DNA of 64,000 nucleotides, taken from positions 124,001 to 188,000 of the forward strand of contig QZCP01000101.1 of NCBI GenBank assembly GCA_003956705.1. Reading direction: 5' to 3'. The number at the start of each line of letters is the position of its first letter. Position 1 is the stretch's first letter. The notes beneath the pieces are model-generated. The model worked only from the letters and a program-made list of their open reading frames with translations. It had not been told where the DNA came from and made no database searches. This document shows positions 41,301 to 47,103 of this stretch, piece by piece. The translations under genes were made by a program, and so were the position numbers. The stretch is from Brevipalpus yothersi. Its lineage: Eukaryota > Arthropoda > Arachnida > Trombidiformes > Tenuipalpidae.

Positions 41301-41520
41301 TTTCAGATAAAATTGTAATTTATTCTCTCTTTTTTCTACCTTTCCTTTGATTCGAAACAGATTTCGCAGATATTCCAAGAAGATCATCCTCAATGTACTC
41401 CATTTGAGGCCCTCGGGAACTTTAGTGCGTGGCCATTCGATGAAAAGTGATTACGAAACAAACATGATCAGTTTGGCAACTTATGGAAGCATAATCGATA
41501 CTAAAAGTGAAGCTTTATAA
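32313..41520 (+). CDS. TkR: Tachykinin-like neuropeptide receptor (class A GPCR)
   Basis: Exons 32313-32800, 38538-38750, 40115-40462 and 41361-41520 join in phase to give 402 residues with GT-AG introns of 5737, 1364 and 898 bp. Seven-helix landmarks seen: N-glycosylation sequons at N19, N42 and N48; helix-1 N83; D111 of the LSVADL motif; the disulfide cysteine C138; the helix-3 end DRF (R163; the usual tyrosine is Phe); CWLP in helix 6; NPLIY in helix 7. The third intracellular loop reads LWGSRTIGE...VKSKQKVV, and helix 7 has IQHIYLAFYWLAM, both typical of tachykinin receptors. The family is a plasma-membrane receptor for tachykinin-related peptides that signals mainly through Gq/calcium. 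The ligand is inferred. The ATG at 32313 is the first in frame before helix 1. The cytoplasmic tail is short (about 50 residues). Upstream untranslated exons are not identified. Confidence 0.87.
32801..38537 (+). other. Large first intron of the tachykinin-like receptor
   Basis: This 5.7-kb AT-rich intron is far longer than the typical intron of this window (50-400 bp). I see no embedded gene with recognisable domains; the small open frames inside it are scattered and unsupported. It is a reasonable place to look for regulatory elements. Confidence 0.7.
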
Positions 41521-42347
41521 ACTTTTGAATCCTATTAAAGTCAACTCTCCTCATTCACTCCATTTCCAAATGAATCAAAGCTATGAGTATGGTACATAAT
41601 CCTTTCATTGAAGAGATATCTAACTAAAAAGATTCTTTGTCAATCATTTATGAAAAATTGTGTAAGCCATTTAAAAATTTTTCTATCTCGAAACTTAAAT
41701 TGTTCAAAGTTTATCAGAAAAAGTAGCCCGTTTTTCGGTTTTCTCTCATAATTTCAAGGTTTATGCTTCTACTATTTTTTGTGAGAAATGCAGAGCCTAA
41801 TCTGAACCTAGCCTCAAACACAACTCGAACCATCAAAAAATATTTAAACCGAGAACAGTTATGGAAATGGAAGAACATGTGTATGAATACCTCCAAGTCA
41901 TCAAAATTTGCTCATGGTAAAGAGTCAATTTCGTCTGCTAGATATAAGGAGGTGAGTCCTGATAAGAGTATTCAAAATGATTTCAAGCAATTCATCCCAT
42001 CATTTCCCTTGTTTTCCACAGGTGCATTCAAGAATTTATCCCCTAAACTCTGTAAATTGACAGCTTTGTAACTTTTTCATTCTCTCGATCGTCAGAATCT
42101 AAAATCTAAACATTGTGATTGGAATTAAGTGATGTATTCTGAGCTGTAAAGTAATTCTCGAAGTAAAACACTCACATCATGAGAAAATATTGATTATTAT
42201 TCCCTAAATTTTTACCCTAATTGTTCTTTAATTTCATTCAAAATTCATTTCATAAGAAGCAAATATCTTAAAAATCTAACTAAATCTTCTCTCATACTCT
42301 CAACCATCATCAAATAATGAGCCATATCGTTTCGTATTAAAATTGAT
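41521..42347. other. Intergenic DNA between receptor gene and transposon
   Basis: About 830 bp of AT-rich DNA. An ATTAAA at 41534-41539 could serve as a polyadenylation signal very close to the receptor stop codon. The open frame at 41763-42071 has no recognisable feature. Confidence 0.55.
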
Positions 42348-42350
42348 TAA
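42348..42350. repeat. Target-site duplication TAA, left copy
   Basis: TAA directly abuts the left inverted repeat and is matched by TAA at 46308-46310. A 3-bp TWA-type duplication is typical of PIF/Harbinger insertion. Confidence 0.85.
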
Positions 42351-42365
42351 CCCCGGTATTCACCA
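42351..42365 (+). repeat. Left terminal inverted repeat
   Basis: CCCCGGTATTCACCA, exact reverse complement of 46293-46307. Similarity continues imperfectly for about 20 more bases (AACTTGAGTTGATCTGAG against GCTTAGATGATCTCAG). Confidence 0.95.
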
Positions 42366-42421
42366 AACTTGAGTTGATCTGAGATCACGGTGATCTGAGC
42401 TGAAAGATCATCTCAACTTGA

Positions 42422-42430
42422 CATTCACCA
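42422..42430 (+). promoter_or_regulatory. Left subterminal repeat of the TIR core
   Basis: CATTCACCA repeats the inner TIR word TATTCACCA (42357-42365) with one difference. With the four copies at the right end, it is a candidate transposase or Myb-protein binding site. Confidence 0.5.
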
Positions 42431-42638
42431 ACACATGGAAGATCAAGCCGTGATCAGATCAAGTTGTGATCAATTTGAGCGCTGCTTGATTTCTGTTTCG
42501 CCGGCGCATGTTGGGTAGAGCAGTATTTTGGGTTTGTTTATAATTTTTTCAGAGATTTGTTCATGTAAACACTTATCGAAGTGAATTGAATTGATTCCCC
42601 GACTGATCTTATCTTGAATAATAAATAATTTTCTCATC

Positions 42639-43770
42639 ATGAGTGATCTTGTTTACTTCCCTGAGTAAGTATGAGTGAAAATGTGTGTTTTGTGTCGCCG
42701 GCGAGAAGATTCATGATGATCTCATTGTGTCTGTTTTTAGGGCAGAGTTTTGTCATCAATATATCAATAATGATCAACACTGCTGGGCACTTTGTTGTCG
42801 GTTCCTCCATGGGACAAGAGATGAGGAAGCTCATCACAAGAACACTGGGATGCTTGACGAAAAGTGGGTCCCAATTTGGAATGAGTAAGTTTCGCCGGCG
42901 CTTGATAAAAGTTGACTGACTTTTTTTCTATTCACAGACTTCAGAGAATTCGATCTCTTGGACCTGATGTGATCTGCCTTGATCACAAGAGAAACAAGTG
43001 CTTCAGAAAATACTGCAGAATGGGTGGACATCCTATGCCAAGAACTGATGCTGACAGTCAGAACTTGGTTGAATTCGAGTTTGTTGGCGATATAACTTTG
43101 AAGGTAACGCCGGCGAAAAAGTTCATGAGATGAAATGAGAGTAATAATCTATTCTATGTTTACAGAATTATCTCAAAGATGACCTCAAATTAATCAACTA
43201 TGATTGGTCTTACGAAGTTATTTGTCATCGAAGAGCTCCATTCCAACACATACTTGAGCACATTATGAAATGTCTAGTAAGTTGATGATCGCCGGCGATA
43301 AGAATTCTGTTCTGATTTTCTATCATCTATTTCAGAGACCATTTGGACTTCGAAGAGAAAATGTTCGCTTCTCTCTGAGGAATAGTGCGAACCAGGGTGG
43401 TGTTGAGGTGACAGATAATGACACACCGGACAGTTTGGAAGTTTATGGAGATGATCTCATCAAAGTAAACGTCGTTCGCCTACCAAGAAATTTCGCCGGC
43501 GCTGAGTGTCCAATTTGTATTGGACCTATTTATGTCAATGCTGCCATAAAACCATGTGGACACGAATTTTGCAGAGATTGTATTTTCACTTGGTTCAATT
43601 CAGGTGCTTTTAGCGCTTCATCTGGTATTCCAACCTGCCCACTTTGTCGAGCTCTTGTTTATAAGGCTAGAATTCGAGGAACTCATCCAATCAATCGAGT
43701 TCTGCCAAATTACTTCACTCGATACAGGATTGAGAACGGTGATACCATTATCTGGAACTGGCAATGGTAG
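42639..43770 (+). CDS. Transposon-encoded SUMO-like/RING-finger protein
   Basis: Exons 42639-42664, 42741-42884, 42938-43103, 43166-43276 and 43336-43770 join in phase with GT-AG introns of 76, 53, 62 and 59 bp, giving 293 residues. Residues 207-253 form a C3HC4 RING: C207, C210, C223, H225, C228, C231, C250, C253. Residues about 128-196 resemble a SUMO-type beta-grasp fold; the stretch DNDTPDSLEVYGDDLIKV aligns with the ETDTPAQLEMEDEDTIDV region of SUMO2. There is no terminal Gly-Gly, so it should not be conjugated itself. The first 110 residues are Cys/His-rich and unrecognised. The likely biochemical role is a RING E3 ligase or a SUMO-pathway mimic acting on transposition or on silencing; this is inference. 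The ATG at 42639 opens a 26-nt first exon (MSDLVYFP). Poly(A) signals follow at 43807 and 43853. A RING gene is not one of the two standard Harbinger genes. Confidence 0.8.
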
Positions 43771-43806
43771 TTAATTAGCGCCGGCGATCTTTTTCAAAAC
43801 TTTTCC

Positions 43807-43858
43807 AATAAAAAAATTTTCAAGTTTTCGATTCAATTTCGCCTCCAAAACTAATAAA
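43807..43858 (+). terminator. Polyadenylation signals of the RING gene
   Basis: AATAAA at 43807-43812 and again at 43853-43858, 37 and 83 nt after the stop codon and before the next gene's ATG at 43988. Confidence 0.6.
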
Positions 43859-43987
43859 AGCTCCATCTATCACCATGAGAATTCCATCAAATCTGGACAA
43901 AAGGATTCGAAAATTAATCACGCGGAATGATTTTGATATATGTTTGATTTGATCGAAAAACTTGTTAACTTCTGAGTTTTTGTGAAA

Positions 43988-44878
43988 ATGAGTGACTTGG
44001 ATTGCGTTGAGTTGGAGGAAAACCTCTCAAAGGTCAGTATGTCAAGTAGTTAATGTGAAACTGAGTGATAATTAATTTTTCTCGCCGGCGATGATTAGAA
44101 AGCAACAAAAAGGGGCCCAAATTTCACTACGAAAGAGAAAGAAACTTTGCTTGAAATCATTCAGAATGTTGAAGGCTATGAAGTTCTCAAATCAAGGGAT
44201 AACACATCGAAAGTGAAAGAAAAGAAGGAACGAACTTGGATGATTGTTCATTCTCAGTTCGTCACCGCCGGCGTTTCTCCAAAACTAAGAGATGTTGATT
44301 CTCTCAAAGTTTGTTTCAAGAATCTAACTACTCGAACGAAAGATGCATACAGTGAATTCAAGAAGCAGACAAAGAAAACTGGTGGTGGACCAGCTCCTAA
44401 GCCACTGGGATGCATTGAAGAGACAATGGTTGGTATTCTTGGTGATGATCTAAAATGTCTCGACAACCGTTATGATTGCGACAGTGAATGGGTCGACAAA
44501 AAAGACACTTTCGATGCCAACCAGAAATCGCCGGCGGATGATAATCCTGTTGAAGAGGACGAAATCAAGTTCCTGGCTGAGGCTACTCAAAAAAGTTCTA
44601 GAGCAAGATCTCAGAGCCAAGCATATGACAGAATTCTCTTGCAACAGAAGCTTGTCGATCAAAAGATGCAACAAGAAGCTGAGGCACATAATTTACGCAT
44701 CAATTTGATAAAAATGGAGCACGAAGTGATGAAAAAGAAGCTCGAAACTGCTGAGCTCGAGAGAGAAAGTGCGATAATGAAAAAAAAGAAGTTTGAGCTC
44801 GATTTTTATTCATTTGATAACTCTGATCAATTTTCCAGCAGTTTAAAGGATGGGAAGAATGATAAATCGCCGGCGTAA
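43988..44878 (+). CDS. Harbinger Myb/SANT-like DNA-binding protein
   Basis: Exons 43988-44032 and 44099-44878 (66-bp intron) encode 274 residues. After a 15-residue acidic leader (MSDLDCVELEENLSK), residues 20 to about 100 match a Myb/SANT-like (MSANTD3-type, trihelix-related) domain: RGPNFTTKEKETLLEII, a central Trp at residue 62 (ERTWMIVHSQF), and a following LKVCFKNLTTRTKDAYSEFKK helix. A Lys/Glu-rich segment near the C terminus (about 200-255) should form a coiled coil. In the Harbinger family this second protein binds the element ends and brings the transposase to the nucleus; here that role is inferred by homology. The ATG at 43988 is chosen because it opens the spliced frame. The protein ends Ser-Pro-Ala, encoded by a CGCCGGCG palindrome directly before the stop. 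The gene converges on the transposase gene; the two coding ends are 24 bp apart. Confidence 0.87.
44805..44810 (-). terminator. Possible poly(A) signal of the transposase gene
   Basis: AATAAA on the minus strand, 93 nt past the transposase stop codon. It lies inside the coding exon of the convergent Myb-like gene. Confidence 0.45.
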
Positions 44879-44902
44879 GCTAGTGATCATCTGCTGATGT
44901 TC

Positions 44903-46005
44903 TCATAGTTTTTGATACAAAACCTCGATAATTTGGGCTTGCTTCCGCTTGCCGGCTAGTGAAACGCTCGATCCTGGCTCTTGATCATCAAATTGTATCT
45001 GTTGATGTATCTGATGATAATCTTCTTCGAATAAATCATTTTGATCCTTCAGAAAATTCCACAAAACTCCACATGCAATTATAACTGTAATCGAAGTGTC
45101 AATATCAATTTGGAAACCTGCTTTCAAACAATGAAATCTTCTCTTCCAGCAGCCAATTGCTCGCTCAACTAGATTTCGAGTCTTGATGTGACGTTTTTGA
45201 TAATTTTTTTCCGCCGGCGTTTTCGGATCAGAGAGAGGTATCAGCAAATACTCTTTGAGAGGATAAGCTGAATCTCCAAGCAAGTGGCCAGGGTAATTAC
45301 CATTCTCCAAAATGTTCTCTAGCCCACTTTCTCTGAATACCCTAGCATCATGAGTGCTTCCTGGCCATCTTGCAGTAAGGTTCAGAAGTTTCATTTGATC
45401 ATCAAACACGACCTGACAATTGACTGTAATTTCGTTTTTTCGATTCCGAAATCGTTCCTTGACCGCTCTACGAACTTTAACTTTTATGTGCGTTCCATCA
45501 ATAACTCCAAAAACTCCAATGAAGTCAGCTATTTTCTCGAAACCTATCATACTCTAGAAAAAATTATGAATCAGATGTTCCTTAGCAAATCGCCGGCGAA
45601 ACTAACCTTCATGGTCTCCTCTCTTGTGGGGAATTTTATGTATTTTTTCCGCATTTTTGCAATCGCTTCCGATACTCTCTTCACAATTCTCGAGATTGTT
45701 GGCTGAGAGAGTCCGAAAACATCACTGTTCACAATTTGAAATGGTCCACATGCATAAAATTCCATTGCTACCAGGAGCTGGAGGGCTGGTGAAGTTGCTT
45801 TATTTCTTTCACTTTCAAATTTGAGGTCACTCTCGATCAATCCAAGTAATTTGAAAAAGGAAGACTTGTTCATTCTGAACCTTCTCTTGAAATCGATATC
45901 ATCGAACATGTTCACCGGATCGTTCCTATCTCTCACATTTCGCCGGCGTCTAGGAAGTCTAACATGATCTTCAAGATCCAAATAACCGAAAAAATCTAAC
46001 TCCAT
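44903..46005 (-). CDS. PIF/Harbinger DDE transposase
   Basis: Minus-strand exons 46005-45607 and 45553-44903, separated by a 53-bp intron with good splice sites (AAG|GTTAGT ... TTCTAG|A), give 349 residues, normal for Harbinger/HARBI1. A helix-turn-helix-like segment (LSQPTISRIVKRVSEAI) precedes the catalytic domain. The DDE_Tnp_4 blocks are visible: GVIDGTHIKV (D152), PGSTHDARVF (D202), GDSAYPLKEYLLIP (D227) and ERAIGCWKRRFHCL (E263). The triad is D152, one of D202/D227, and E263. An upstream in-frame ATG at 46089 would add 28 hydrophobic residues that do not look family-like, so the ATG at 46005 (MELDFFGYLDLED) is preferred. The protein cuts and pastes the element in the nucleus together with the Myb-like partner. 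No disabling change is visible. Confidence 0.92.
45030..45035 (+). terminator. Possible poly(A) signal of the Myb-like gene
   Basis: AATAAA on the plus strand about 150 nt past the Myb-like stop codon, inside the antisense transposase exon. The two convergent transcripts would therefore overlap at their 3' ends. Confidence 0.45.
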
Positions 46006-46131
46006 TTTACCGAAATCACCTTCAAAACATGATAAAAAAAGGAAACAAAAGTTTGGCTCCAATTTGATCCAGCTACTGGGCAGGATCAAATTTGATCCCG
46101 AGTCAGCGCCCTAATCCGAGCTCAAAAAGTG

Positions 46132-46301
46132 TGGTGAATATGAAATTTTTGATCTCAACTGCTTGGTGAATACGAGCTGAGATCAATTTTCTGGTCTGAT
46201 CTGAGATCAAATCCACCTCTGATCTGCGCATGATCAATTTTTGGTGAATATCAAAAGCTCAGATGATCCGAGAAAGCTGAGATCATCTAAGCTGGTGAAT
46301 A
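46132..46301 (-). promoter_or_regulatory. Right subterminal repeats of the TIR core
   Basis: TGGTGAATA occurs four times, at 46132-46140, 46164-46172, 46242-46250 and 46293-46301 (the last within the TIR). They are interleaved with CTGAGATCA-type words that also occur just inside the left end. Clustered subterminal motifs of this kind are typical binding sites for transposase complexes. Confidence 0.65.
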
Positions 46302-46307
46302 CCGGGG
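46293..46307 (-). repeat. Right terminal inverted repeat
   Basis: TGGTGAATACCGGGG, exact reverse complement of 42351-42365. Confidence 0.95.
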
Positions 46308-46310
46308 TAA
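46308..46310. repeat. Target-site duplication TAA, right copy
   Basis: TAA directly after the right inverted repeat, matching the left copy at 42348-42350. Confidence 0.85.
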
Positions 46311-46439
46311 ATTATCATTCAGTTTTCTTTACCTTCGTTCGATCTTTGACACTCTCATCTCTCACTTCCTCAAGTAAATTATCTCATGAGCTCGATGCTC
46401 AACGTTAATTGTACAAAAGTTCTAACTTTCAAGTTCGAG

Positions 46440-46600
46440 GAATCGAACTTTCTCTTAAATTAAGCGGTGCTCTCTCGTGTTTTTCAATAAAACTTTTTCG
46501 CCGAAGCAGTTACTAGTTGCGCATGCGTCGAGGTTACAGCGTCATCTGGTGTTTTGTAAGTTTCTGCAGCGAATATTCTTCGCTTTAATTTTTTTCTTCT
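46440..46600 (+). promoter_or_regulatory. Probable AP180 promoter / untranslated first exon region
   Basis: A locally GC-richer segment upstream of AP180. TGCGCATGCG at 46518-46527 resembles the NRF-1 site (YGCGCAYGCGCR). It is followed by GCGTCATCTGG and then by TTTTGTAAGT near 46553-46562, which could be the donor of an untranslated exon. It begins only about 130 bp after the transposon ends. Confidence 0.35.
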
Positions 46601-47103
46601 TCACCGAGTAAGTTAAGAGAGAGAAAAAAGGCTCTTCATCAAGATGAAGATGATGAAGAGAGGAAGACAAAGTTAATGATATAAAATCAAAAAGTAACTA
46701 TTGTAATCATTACAGGTGATGCAAGTGTAAAATACTTTGATCATGGATGAGCTTGCTCATACTCATACAAATCAATGATAATGATCATGTGTGTGTGTAT
46801 GCTCAAGATTATTGATAAGTAACTGTTGTTTATTGGTTGACTAATCTGTCTCTCTCTCTCTCTCTCTTTACTCATTATTATTATTATTAGTGATTGTTGC
46901 AAATCAATATCGCCAAATACATCTACATTCATCAATCGTTATACAGTGATCCACTCTAATGAATTATTTACACTCACCGTAAACGTCCAGTGACAAAGTT
47001 TCACTCCTATCAATTTACATTATATTTACATGATATTATCGCCTGGATAAAACCTCACAAATTCTCTCTCTATATCTATCTATCTCACCAATCGATCATC
47101 ATC

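Larger units (their letters stand above)
42499..45948. repeat. Array of 14 dispersed CGCCGGCG palindromes
   Basis: Perfect copies start at 42499, 42696, 42893, 43108, 43290, 43494, 43779, 44083, 44266, 44529, 44868, 45212, 45591 and 45941. Intervals are 197, 197, 215, 182, 204, 285, 304, 183, 263, 339, 344, 379 and 350 bp. A core-only copy (TGCCGGCT) is at 44950-44957. Flanks are not conserved beyond a tendency to T before and A after. Six copies sit in the six introns of the element, six in exons, and two in untranslated or intergenic DNA. Exonic copies occur in all three codon frames. I see no perfect copy elsewhere in the window. Each copy contains three CpG steps. The role is unknown. Confidence 0.95.
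42351..46307. mobile_element. Intact PIF/Harbinger DNA transposon, 3957 bp
   Basis: The element is delimited by a perfect 15-bp inverted repeat (CCCCGGTATTCACCA) and flanked on both sides by TAA. It encodes the two proteins expected of Harbinger, a DDE transposase (minus strand) and a Myb/SANT-like protein (plus strand). It also encodes a third protein with SUMO-like and RING domains. All three genes are spliced, keep phase across every intron and show no stop or frameshift, so this copy looks autonomous and recent. It is inserted about 0.8 kb downstream of the receptor stop codon and about 0.8 kb upstream of the AP180 start codon. Subterminal copies of TATTCACCA/TGGTGAATA and of GATCTGAG-type words lie at both ends. 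Fourteen CGCCGGCG palindromes are spread through the body. I infer autonomy from intactness only; no copy number or mobilisation data are available. Confidence 0.93.

Noticed and set aside
41763..42071. 102-codon frame between the receptor gene and the transposon
   Set aside because: Low-complexity Lys/Ser/Asn composition typical of AT-rich noncoding DNA, with no splice link to the receptor gene.
42499..45948. Interpretation of the CGCCGGCG copies as a CRISPR-like or tandem repeat array
   Set aside because: The repeat is only 8 bp. Spacing varies from 182 to 379 bp, the copies lie within exons and introns, and the sequences between them are genes, so neither a CRISPR array nor a satellite fits.
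46006..46089. Upstream ATG extending the transposase by 28 residues
   Set aside because: The added segment is hydrophobic and Cys-rich, unlike Harbinger N termini. The ATG at 46005 gives a normal acidic/basic start and normal length.
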